The notes under the pieces are model-generated. The model did no database searches. It saw nothing but the letters and a program-made list of their open reading frames with translations, and was not told where the DNA came from. 39,510 nt of DNA from Miltoncostaeales bacterium (lineage in GTDB: Bacteria; Actinomycetota; Thermoleophilia; Miltoncostaeales; Miltoncostaeaceae), in contig JAUROO010000040.1 in assembly GCA_030829765.1 (NCBI GenBank), positions 1 to 39,510 of the forward strand, in the 5' to 3' direction. Position 1 is the stretch's first letter. Each line of letters begins with the position of its first letter. This document shows, piece by piece, positions 9,801 through 17,680 of this stretch. A program made the translations under genes and the position numbers.

Positions 9801-10714
9801 GCGCGCTGCCGCTCCTCGCGCTCAGCCATGCCCTGCAGGCCGAGGAGGTTGTTGTCCAGCCAGTTGAAGGCGGTCCAGCGCAGGAGCGCATCGGGGGTCC
9901 GCAGCGCCTCGGCGGGGGGCCACGCGGCGTCCACGGCCACCTGCAGCGCCCCGGGGTCGCCCGGCGCCTCACGATGGGCCCGGCGGGCCGCGTCGCCCAT
10001 CGCAGCCTGCGCGCGGCGGCCGAGGTCGATGGCCTCCGCCGGATCTGCGACCGGCCCGAAATGGCTCACGTACAGGCGCGCGGGCCGGAGTCCCTCCAGC
10101 ACATCGAGGCTCGCGAGCGCGGCATCCACGTCATACTCGGGCGGCGGGATGCTCGGGTACATCTCGCCCCCGCCCAGTTGCACGCCCACCGCATCCCCGG
10201 CGAAGACGATGCCCTCCGCCTCGTCCAGGAGGGACATGTGGTGCCGGGCGTGCCCCGGCGTCCACACCACCCGCAGCGCACGCCCCGGTGAGATCGCCAC
10301 GAGATCACCGTCCGCCGCCTCCCGGATGCGCTCCGCCGGGATGGCGGCGAGGCCGCCGATGGCCGGCGAGAGGCGGCCGAACAGGGCATGCGTGCCCGCC
10401 ACCAGGCGGGCCGGGTCCACGAGATGGGGCGCGCCCCGCGGGTGGACCACCACGGTCGCCCGCGGGAATGCCCGCGCGAGGTCGCCGGCCGCCCCGCAGT
10501 GATCGAGGTGCACGTGCGTCAGCACGATCCAGGCCAGATCGTCCGGGGCGATGCCCGCCGCCGCCAGCGCGTCCACGACCGTCACGGCGCTGGTCTGCGT
10601 ACCGCAATCGATGACCGCCGGCTGATCCCCGGGAACCACGTGCACGCCCGTCATGCCGGTGATTCCGGCCAGCAGGGTGTCGAACTGGATGATGCCGCCG
10701 GGGTGCCGGTCCAT
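9797..10714 (-). CDS. MBL-fold metallohydrolase
   Basis: IQFDTLLAGITGMTGVHVVPGDQPAVIDCGTQTSA...IVLTHVHLDHCGAAGDLA...TPGHARHHMSLLDEAEGIVFAGDAVG; ATG at 10712-10714; ATGA overlap with the downstream Nudix regulator. Confidence 0.9.
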   Translation of the reverse strand: MDRHPGGIIQFDTLLAGITGMTGVHVVPGDQPAVIDCGTQTSAVTVVDALAAAGIAPDDLAWIVLTHVHLDHCGAAGDLARAFPRATVVVHPRGAPHLVDPARLVAGTHALFGRLSPAIGGLAAIPAERIREAADGDLVAISPGRALRVVWTPGHARHHMSLLDEAEGIVFAGDAVGVQLGGGEMYPSIPPPEYDVDAALASLDVLEGLRPARLYVSHFGPVADPAEAIDLGRRAQAAMGDAARRAHREAPGDPGALQVAVDAAWPPAEALRTPDALLRWTAFNWLDNNLLGLQGMAEREERQRA

Positions 10715-10730
10715 GCACGCGAGTCTCGCA

Positions 10731-10736
10731 TACGCT
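10731..10736 (+). promoter_or_regulatory. Putative -10 element (TACGCT) of leaderless rpiA
   Basis: TACGCT-TCGGGC-ATG; 6-nt gap to the start codon in the short divergent MBL/rpiA spacer. Confidence 0.45.
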
Positions 10737-10742
10737 TCGGGC

Positions 10743-11402
10743 ATGGCGAACGACAGGGAAGCCGCATGGGCGGCCGCCGGCAGTGCGTGCGCGGCGCTGG
10801 TGCAGGACGGGATGCGGGTCGGGCTCGGCACCGGGAGGGCCGCGACGGCCGGAATCCGCGCGCTCGGGCAACGCATCGATGACGAGGGCCTGCGGGTGAC
10901 GGGCGTGCCCACCTCCGAGGCGAGTGCACTGGTGGCCGCGGACGTGGGCATCCCGCTGGGCGACGCCGGGATGCCGCTCGACCTGGCCTTCGACGGCGCG
11001 GATGCCGTGGACCCGGCGGGCCTCTGCGTGAAGGGTGCGGGCGGCGCGATGGTCCGCGAGCGCGTGCTGGCGCATGCCGCGGCCCGGTTCGTGGTGCTGG
11101 TGGATGCACCCAAGATCGTCGCGACCCTGGACGACTGGGGCGTCCTCCCGATCGCCGTCGTGCCGTTCGCCGCGGCGGATGTCATGCGGGAACTGGACGA
11201 TCTCGCCCCGGATCGACGCGAGCGGGACAGTGATGATGCGATGGCGCTGGTGGACCTGCATGTTCCCGGGGGAGCGGACTGGCCCGCCGTGGCGGAGCGC
11301 GTGCGCGCCCTTCCCGGCGTGCTCGACCATGGACTGTTCCGGCTGGTGCTCGGTGACGTGCTGATCGGACACCCCGACGGAACGGTGACCACCGCCGGGT
11401 GA
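10743..11402 (+). CDS. rpiA: Ribose-5-phosphate isomerase A
   Basis: VGLGTGRAATAGIRALG...GVPTSEASALVA...LDLAFDGADAVDPAGLCVKGAGGAMVRERVLA; 660 nt in frame. Confidence 0.93.
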   Translation: MANDREAAWAAAGSACAALVQDGMRVGLGTGRAATAGIRALGQRIDDEGLRVTGVPTSEASALVAADVGIPLGDAGMPLDLAFDGADAVDPAGLCVKGAGGAMVRERVLAHAAARFVVLVDAPKIVATLDDWGVLPIAVVPFAAADVMRELDDLAPDRRERDSDDAMALVDLHVPGGADWPAVAERVRALPGVLDHGLFRLVLGDVLIGHPDGTVTTAG

Positions 11403-12781
11403 GCATCCGCGCGCGTACAGCGGCCGCCGTGGCGCGGGCGACCGGGCGTGCCTCCCGGGCGCTCGGCCGGGGCGGAGGCACCGCCGTTCCCGGTCACGTG
11501 CTCCTCCGGCTCGATCCGAACGGAATCGAGCACCTGTCCACCCGGATCGGTGGCGGCTCCATCCTCGTCTCGGCCACCAACGGCAAGACCACGACCACGC
11601 GGCTCCTGGCGGGGGCGCTGCGCACCGGGGGCGCTCCGGTGGTCACCAACGCCGCCGGCGCGAATCTCCTGAGTGGCGTGGCGACCACTCTCGCGGAGTC
11701 GGCGGGCAACCTCGGCGGGGCCACCCGGGGCGTCTTCGAGGTGGACGAGGCGGCGCTGCCCGAGGTCGCCGCCCGCATCCACCCCCGAGCCATTCTGCTG
11801 ATGAATCTGTTCCGCGACCAACTTGACCGCCACGGCGAACTCGAGGCAATTGCCGCGCGTTGGCAGGACATGATCGGCACGCTGCCGGCGACCACGCGAC
11901 TGGTGCTGTGCGCGGACGATCCGCTGGTGGCATCCCTTGCCCCAGCAGGCGCCGACGTGACGTGGTTCGGCATCGATGACCCCGAGGCGGCAGCGCCTGC
12001 CCTCCCCCATGCCTCGGACTCGACCCGGTGCCGTACATGCGGGGAGCCCCTGGCGTACGCCGCGGTGTGGGTGGGACACATCGGTGCGTGGTCGTGCCCC
12101 GCGTGCGGGCTGCAGCGCCCCCGCCCGGCGGTCCGGGTGCTGCGCGCAGGACTCCGGGGCACGGCGGGCTCGCGACCCATCATCGAGACACCGGCGGGCC
12201 GCGTGACCCTCGAACTCGCGCTGCCGGGCCTGCACAACGTGCTGAACGCGGCCGGCGCGCTTGCCGGCGCCATTGCGATGGGGATCCCCGGGGAGGCCGC
12301 CGCGGAGGCCATCTGCCGGGTTCCCGCGGCATTCGGCCGGGCCGAGCGGGTGGCGGTGGGTGATAGGGACGTCGTGCTGATGCTGGCCAAGAACCCCGCG
12401 GGGGCGAACGAGAACGTGCGCACCCTGCTGCTCGACACCGACGAGCATGACCTGCTCGTGGCGCTGAACGACCGCATCGCCGACGGGCGGGATGTCTCGT
12501 GGATCTGGGACGTCGACTGGGAACCCCTGCTGCCACGCGTCCGGCGCCTCACCGCCACGGGCGAACGGGCGCATGACCTCGCATTGCGCTTCCGCTACGC
12601 GGGGATGCCGCTTGAGCGCATCCACGTGCAGGAGGATCCCGGCCGGGCTCTCGATGCCGCCCTCGCAGCGGTGGCCCCCGGCGGCACGCTGCAGGTACTT
12701 CCCACGTACACCGTGATGCACCAGATCCGCGCGGACCTCGTCGCCAGGGGCGCTGCCAGCGACTTCTGGGAGGCCGGCTGA
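11399..12781 (+). CDS. murT: Lipid II isoglutaminyl synthase (glutamine-hydrolysing), MurT subunit
   Basis: Mur-ligase P-loop SATNGKTTTTRLLAGAL, Cys4 ribbon CRTCGEPL...WSCPACG, C-terminal MurT-type domain ending YTVMHQIRADLVARG; GTG start overlaps the rpiA stop (GTGA). Confidence 0.92.
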   Translation: MSIRARTAAAVARATGRASRALGRGGGTAVPGHVLLRLDPNGIEHLSTRIGGGSILVSATNGKTTTTRLLAGALRTGGAPVVTNAAGANLLSGVATTLAESAGNLGGATRGVFEVDEAALPEVAARIHPRAILLMNLFRDQLDRHGELEAIAARWQDMIGTLPATTRLVLCADDPLVASLAPAGADVTWFGIDDPEAAAPALPHASDSTRCRTCGEPLAYAAVWVGHIGAWSCPACGLQRPRPAVRVLRAGLRGTAGSRPIIETPAGRVTLELALPGLHNVLNAAGALAGAIAMGIPGEAAAEAICRVPAAFGRAERVAVGDRDVVLMLAKNPAGANENVRTLLLDTDEHDLLVALNDRIADGRDVSWIWDVDWEPLLPRVRRLTATGERAHDLALRFRYAGMPLERIHVQEDPGRALDAALAAVAPGGTLQVLPTYTVMHQIRADLVARGAASDFWEAG

Positions 12782-12782
12782 G

Positions 12783-13556
12783 ATGGAGGGCACGGTCATC
12801 ACACCGGCCCGCGGCTTCATGGCCGAGCACGGCCACTACCACGACGACGACGGCTTCTGGGAGGCGCATGCCGACCGGCTCGGGGGCCCGGTGTGCGACG
12901 TGGGGGCGGCCGCGGGGCGGATCACCTTGCGGGTGGCCGCCCGGGGCCACGATGTGTGGGCCGTCGACACCGACCCCGAAATGCTCGAGGTGCTGCGCGA
13001 ACGGGCGGCCGGGGCCGGCATTGCGGACCGCGTGCACGGGGTCCGGGGGTCCATGACGGGCCCGCTTCCGGTGCGCGGCGCCGGGCTGGTGATGATCCCG
13101 ATGAACAGCCTGCAGCTGATGCGCTCGGGAGAGGATCGGCGTGCATGCTTCGCGGCGGCCCGCGATGCGCTTCGCCCCGGGGGCGAGATGATCTTCGACC
13201 TCGCCATGCCGCACTTCCCGGTGATCGGGGACCTCATCGGGGTGCTCCTGGACACCGGCCATTCCGTGGATCCGGACACCCGCGACCTGCTGATGCACCA
13301 GGCGGTCTTCGAACGCGTCAACCCCGCATGCGGCGAGGCCGACATGCGGATCATCATCGAGCGGATCCACGCGGATGGCACCCGGACACGCGTCGAACGT
13401 CCGCATCACCTGCATCTGTACGAGCCCGACGAGATCCCGGCGCTGGCATCGGATGCCGGCCTCGAGGTGGTCTGCTGCAGGGCGGGCTTCCGTGACGAGC
13501 CCCTGGTCCCGGACGCCGAGCGTCACGTCTGGCGCCTGCGGAGGCCCGACGCATGA
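12783..13556 (+). CDS. Class I SAM-dependent methyltransferase-like protein
   Basis: VCDVGAAAGRITLRVAARGHDVWAVDTDPEMLEVLRERAA...ALRPGGEMIFDLA, Rossmann methyltransferase pattern; lies between murT and gatD with overlapping or near-overlapping ends. Confidence 0.85.
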   Translation: MEGTVITPARGFMAEHGHYHDDDGFWEAHADRLGGPVCDVGAAAGRITLRVAARGHDVWAVDTDPEMLEVLRERAAGAGIADRVHGVRGSMTGPLPVRGAGLVMIPMNSLQLMRSGEDRRACFAAARDALRPGGEMIFDLAMPHFPVIGDLIGVLLDTGHSVDPDTRDLLMHQAVFERVNPACGEADMRIIIERIHADGTRTRVERPHHLHLYEPDEIPALASDAGLEVVCCRAGFRDEPLVPDAERHVWRLRRPDA

Positions 13557-14335
13557 GCGCGCCGGACGATGAGGTGCGCCTGTGCCACCTGTATCCGCGC
13601 GAGCTGAACATCTATGCCGACCGGGGCAACATCGCGGTGCTGCGGATGCGCCTTGCGTGGCGCGGCATGCGCCTGCTGGTGGAGGAGGCGGGAGTGGGTG
13701 ACCCGGTGGCCCCCGGTCGCCATGACCTCTACTACCTGGGCGGCGGCCAGGACCGCGACCAGGCGATCGTGGCCGAGGACATGGCACGCGGCAAGGGCCG
13801 GGCAATCGTCTCCGCCGTGGAGGACGGGGCCGCCCTGCTGGCGGTGTGCGGTGGCTACCAGCTCGCAGGGCACCGCTACGTGGGCGTGGACGGCGTGGTG
13901 ATGCCGGGCATCGGGCTGCTGGATGCGGAGACCACCGCCGGGGACGACCGGCTCATCGGTGACGTCCTGGTGGAGGCCACCCTGGACGGCGTCTCACGCG
14001 AGGTGGCCGGATTCGAGAACCACGCGGGGCGGACGCACCTCGGTGCGGGTGCCACGGCCTTCGGGCGGGTGCTCGCCGGATTCGGAAACGACGGCCGCAG
14101 CGGCACGGAGGGAGTCACCTACCGGCGCGCCATCGGCACGTACCTCCACGGACCGCTTCTCCCCCGCAACCCGTGGGTGGCCGACACGCTGCTCGCGTGG
14201 GCCCTGGCCCATCGCACGGGCGAGCGCGTGACCCTGCCACCGCTCGATGACGCCCTTGAGGACGCGGCTCGTGCGGTCGCGGCCGGTCGCGCCCGGGGCG
14301 GACGGCAGGAACGGCTGATCGGCCGGCGCGCCTAG
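13553..14335 (+). CDS. gatD: Lipid II isoglutaminyl synthase, glutamine amidotransferase subunit GatD
   Basis: LYPRELNIYADRGNIAVLRMRLAWRGM...YLGGGQDRDQ...LLAVCGGYQLAGHRYV...GFENHAGRTHLG, class I GATase of the GatD type. Confidence 0.93.
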   Translation: MSAPDDEVRLCHLYPRELNIYADRGNIAVLRMRLAWRGMRLLVEEAGVGDPVAPGRHDLYYLGGGQDRDQAIVAEDMARGKGRAIVSAVEDGAALLAVCGGYQLAGHRYVGVDGVVMPGIGLLDAETTAGDDRLIGDVLVEATLDGVSREVAGFENHAGRTHLGAGATAFGRVLAGFGNDGRSGTEGVTYRRAIGTYLHGPLLPRNPWVADTLLAWALAHRTGERVTLPPLDDALEDAARAVAAGRARGGRQERLIGRRA

Positions 14336-14757
14336 CGCCCCGTCGAGCCGAAGCCCCCCTCACCACGGCCATCCGTACCCGGCAGGCGATCGGCCTCCAC
14401 CGCCTCCCCCATCGCCACGGGCACGATCACCAATTGCGCCACCCGATCACCGGGATGGATCACCACCGGCGCATCCCCGAGGTTCACGAGGATCACGCGG
14501 AGCTCTCCGCGATAGCCGCTGTCGATGAGCCCGGGCGCGTTCGCGACGGTCAGGCCGTCCCGGAGGGCGCGACCGGATCGGGGCACGACCAGCCCCGCCA
14601 TGCCGCCGGGGACGGCCACCGCCAGCCCGGTGCCCACGGCGCACCGCGCCCCCGGGGCGATATCGGCTTGCTCCACGGATACCAGGTCGAGCCCCGCATC
14701 ACCCGGATGGGCGCGCTGCGGGATGACCGCCTCCGGCGCCAGGCGCCGGAACGGGAT
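14332..14757 (-). CDS. dut: dUTP diphosphatase (dUTPase); probable non-canonical start
   Basis: All five dUTPase motifs: AHPGDAGLDL, PRSGRA, APGLIDSGYRGELRVILVNLG, RVAQLVIVPV, GEGGFGSTG. The track ORF (GTG at 14676) cuts off motif I; in-frame sequence extends to IPFRRLAPEAVIPQRAHPGDAGLDLVS with no ATG/GTG/TTG. The end given assumes ATC at 14755-14757. Confidence 0.85.
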   Translation of the reverse strand: MPFRRLAPEAVIPQRAHPGDAGLDLVSVEQADIAPGARCAVGTGLAVAVPGGMAGLVVPRSGRALRDGLTVANAPGLIDSGYRGELRVILVNLGDAPVVIHPGDRVAQLVIVPVAMGEAVEADRLPGTDGRGEGGFGSTGR

Positions 14758-14758
14758 G

Positions 14759-15934
14759 TCAGGCGCCGACGAGACGGGAGATGCGCTCCGCCGCTTCGAT
14801 CAGGCGGTCATCCGGCACCGTGAGGCTCATCCGCACGAATCCCTCGCCGCTGGGCCCGTATGCCGATCCCGGCGAGATCACGACAGCGGCCTCCTCCAGC
14901 ACCTTCTCGGTGAACGATGCCGAGGTCTCGCCCTGGGGGACCCGCGCCCACACGTAGATCGCGCCCTTCGGGGGCGTGAGATCGAGCCCGATGTCGCGCA
15001 GGGCGTCCACGAGGACGTCGCGGCGGCGGCGGTAGATGTCGCACATGGCCCGCACCGAGGCCTGGTCCGAGTCGAGGGCGGCGATGCTGGCCTCCTGCAC
15101 CGCCTCGAACATCCCGGAGTCGAGGTTCGTCTTCAGCTGCCAGTAGGCGCTCACGACCTCGGGATTGCCGACGACCGCACCACTTCGCCAGCCGGTCATG
15201 TTGTAGGTCTTCGACAGCGAGAACACCTCGATCCCGACGTCCTTCGCGCCGGGCGTGGCCAGGAACGACGGGGCGACGTAGCCGTCGTAGGTGATTTCCG
15301 AGTAGGCGTTGTCGTGGACGATGATGAAGTCGTGACGGCGGGCGAGGTCCACCGCGCGCGCGAACAGGTCGTCCTCCACCACCGCGCCGGTCGGGTTGTT
15401 CGGGTAGTTCAGGTACATGATCCGGGCACGATCGAGGTCGTCCCCGGGAATCGCCTCGAAGTCGGGCTGGAACCCGAGCTCCGGCACGAGGGGCATGGGG
15501 ACCGGCTCCGCGCCCACCAGCAGGGGGCCCATGGTGTACACCGGATAGCCGGGATCGCTCGCCAGGGCCACGTCGCCGGGGTCGAGCAGGGCGAGGTTGA
15601 GGTTGGCGATCGCCTCCTTGGCACCAAGGGCGGGGAGGACCTCGGTGTCCGGATCGAGCTCGACGCCGAACCTGCGGTCGTAGAAGCCCGCCACCGACTC
15701 GCGGAAGCCCGCGCGCCCGCGATTGGACGGGTACTGGTGGGTACCGGCGTCTGCAACGGCGTCCTGCATGCGGCGCACGACCAGGTCCGGGGTCGGGGTG
15801 TCCGGATCACCGATGCCCAGCGAGATGATGTCCACCCCCTCGGCCTTCTTCGCCGCGATCTTTCTCTCGATCTCCGCGAACAGGTACGGGGGCAGGAGCC
15901 CCAGCCGGGCCGCGCCGACAGGACGATTGCTCAC
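14759..15934 (-). CDS. dapL: LL-diaminopimelate aminotransferase (class I/II PLP aminotransferase)
   Basis: LLPPYLFAEIERKIAAKKAEGVDIISLGIGDPDTPTPD...YLNYPNNPTGA...SLSKTYNMTGWRSG; adjacent to dapF, GTGA overlap. Confidence 0.85.
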   Translation of the reverse strand: MSNRPVGAARLGLLPPYLFAEIERKIAAKKAEGVDIISLGIGDPDTPTPDLVVRRMQDAVADAGTHQYPSNRGRAGFRESVAGFYDRRFGVELDPDTEVLPALGAKEAIANLNLALLDPGDVALASDPGYPVYTMGPLLVGAEPVPMPLVPELGFQPDFEAIPGDDLDRARIMYLNYPNNPTGAVVEDDLFARAVDLARRHDFIIVHDNAYSEITYDGYVAPSFLATPGAKDVGIEVFSLSKTYNMTGWRSGAVVGNPEVVSAYWQLKTNLDSGMFEAVQEASIAALDSDQASVRAMCDIYRRRRDVLVDALRDIGLDLTPPKGAIYVWARVPQGETSASFTEKVLEEAAVVISPGSAYGPSGEGFVRMSLTVPDDRLIEAAERISRLVGA

Positions 15935-16746
15935 AGAGCCTCCAGACGTGAGGTAAGGGCCGCGGACATGCGGCCGGAATAGATGGGGTCCGCGGGGCCG
16001 GTCATGGTGACGCGCAGGTCATCGGCCACATCGATCACCAGGTCGCCACCGGACAGGTGGACCGTCACGGGCGCCTCCAGGCCGTCCAGCCGGACTCCCG
16101 CCACTGCCGCGGCGCACGCGCCCGTGCCGCAGGCCATCGTCACACCGGCGCCGCGCTCCCACACCCGCATGGTGATCTCCGACGGCCCATCCCGCCGGAT
16201 GAACTCCACGTTGGTGCGCTGCGGGAAGCGGTCGGCCACTTCCACCGCGGGGCCGATGGTCGCGACCACGGCGTCCGGGTCGTCGTGGCGGATCACGGCG
16301 TGCGGATTGCCCATCGAGACCTCGGCGAGGGTCACGCTGCCCGCAGGGGTTTCGAGGGCCTCATCCGCCTCCCCGGCCGGGAAGCGCGCCTGCCCCATGT
16401 CCACCGACACCATCGACCCGTCCACGACCACGCGAACCTCGCCCGCCCCGGTCAGGATGCTCCCATCGGCCGGCAGCGCACCGGCCGCGTCCAGATACCG
16501 GGCCACCATCCGGATCCCGTTTCCGCAGTTCTCCGCCATGCTGCCGTCCGGATTCCACACCCGCATCTCGGGCATGGGGCCATCCATGCGCACCTCCAGG
16601 ATTCCGTCCGCCCCCACCCCGAAGTTGCGATCGCACACCAGGCGCGCCCGCGCAGCACTGATGGGGAACGGCCACGCCGCCGGGTCGGTCACCACGTAGT
16701 GGTTGCCGAGCCCCTGCCACTTCTCGAACGCGATTCCCTCATGCAC
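15931..16746 (-). CDS. dapF: Diaminopimelate epimerase
   Basis: FEKWQGLGNHYVV...NFGVGADGILEV...WNPDGSMAENCGNGIRMVARYL...ERGAGVTMACGTGACAAAVAG, both catalytic Cys motifs. GTG start at 16744-16746 (HEGIAFEKWQG); the track ORF extends spuriously upstream. Confidence 0.94.
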   Translation of the reverse strand: MHEGIAFEKWQGLGNHYVVTDPAAWPFPISAARARLVCDRNFGVGADGILEVRMDGPMPEMRVWNPDGSMAENCGNGIRMVARYLDAAGALPADGSILTGAGEVRVVVDGSMVSVDMGQARFPAGEADEALETPAGSVTLAEVSMGNPHAVIRHDDPDAVVATIGPAVEVADRFPQRTNVEFIRRDGPSEITMRVWERGAGVTMACGTGACAAAVAGVRLDGLEAPVTVHLSGGDLVIDVADDLRVTMTGPADPIYSGRMSAALTSRLEAL

Positions 16747-16754
16747 GGTGCAGC

Positions 16755-16760
16755 AGGCTA
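16755..16760 (-). promoter_or_regulatory. Putative -10 element (TAGCCT) of a leaderless dapF transcript, overlapping the miaA stop codon
   Basis: Reverse strand TAGCCT-GCTGCACC-GTG; the TAG of the hexamer is the miaA stop codon (16758-16760). Confidence 0.4.
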
Positions 16761-17666
16761 TCCGACGCCCTCGCGGGCGCGCCGCCATGCCGCCGCGATG
16801 GACGCCACGGCCGCCTCCGGTGGGCCGTCGCCCAGGTCGATCTGCAGGTCCGGGCACATCCTGCGCATCCAGGTGCCCTGCATCCGGGCAAGCCGCCGGG
16901 TGCGCACGTTCACGGCCTCCTCGAACTGCGCGATGTCGATGTCCCCCGCCGCAACTGCCCGGGCCTCTCCCATCCCGATCACCTGCGCTGGGCCGCGCGC
17001 GAGGTCCGGGCGGGATGCCGCCCTCGTCAACTCGTCGATGAGGCCGTCTGCCATCTCCCTGCGCACGCGCTGGGCGATGAGCCGGTGCAGTACGTCCCGC
17101 GGACGATCGAGCCCGACGACGAGAGTGGGGCGCCGGGGAGCCGCGGCCCAGATATCGCCTCCGCCCGCGTCCCCGGAATGCGCACGCTCCAGTGCCCGCG
17201 CCAGACGGCGCGGATTGGCGGGGTCGGTGGCCGCCGCGAGGTCCGGTGCGCGGCGGCGCAGTTCCGCCATGGCGGCAGCGGGATCGGCCGCCAGCGCCTC
17301 GGCCCATTCGCGCACATCGGCGTCGGGCGGCGGGCGCATGTCCAGGTCACACGTGGCCGCCCTCAGGTACAGCCCCGTGCCCCCCGCGATGATCGGCACG
17401 CGCCCCCTGCCCACGAGGTCGTCCACAACCGCGTGGGCCGCCTGCGCGAAGCCACCCGCACGGGAATCCTCATGCAATTCCAGATCGCCCACGAAGCGGT
17501 ATGTCACCTCGGCCCGTGCTGCGGGGCCCGGCGCGTCCGACGCCACCTCCAGGCCCCGGTAGCGCTGGAACGGGTCGGCCACCAGGACCTCGCCCCCCAT
17601 CTCCCGTGCCAGCGCGTGCGCCACCGCGCTCTTCCCGCATGCCGTGGGCCCGAACAGGGCGAGCAC
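16758..17666 (-). CDS. miaA: tRNA dimethylallyltransferase
   Basis: LALFGPTACGKSAVAHALAREMGGEVLVADPFQRYRGLEVASDAP...IIAGGTGLYLRA. Confidence 0.94.
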   Translation of the reverse strand: MLALFGPTACGKSAVAHALAREMGGEVLVADPFQRYRGLEVASDAPGPAARAEVTYRFVGDLELHEDSRAGGFAQAAHAVVDDLVGRGRVPIIAGGTGLYLRAATCDLDMRPPPDADVREWAEALAADPAAAMAELRRRAPDLAAATDPANPRRLARALERAHSGDAGGGDIWAAAPRRPTLVVGLDRPRDVLHRLIAQRVRREMADGLIDELTRAASRPDLARGPAQVIGMGEARAVAAGDIDIAQFEEAVNVRTRRLARMQGTWMRRMCPDLQIDLGDGPPEAAVASIAAAWRRAREGVG

Positions 17667-17680
17667 CTCGGCGGGGGTGC

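Noticed and set aside
9797-12820. 1007-aa reverse ORF
   Set aside because: Only 9797-10714 is real (MBL hydrolase). The rest is low-complexity Arg/Pro/Ser-rich translation antisense to rpiA and murT, a high-GC artefact.
14525-17562. Forward ORFs of 485 and 501 aa
   Set aside because: Antisense to dapL, dapF and miaA; no recognisable domain.
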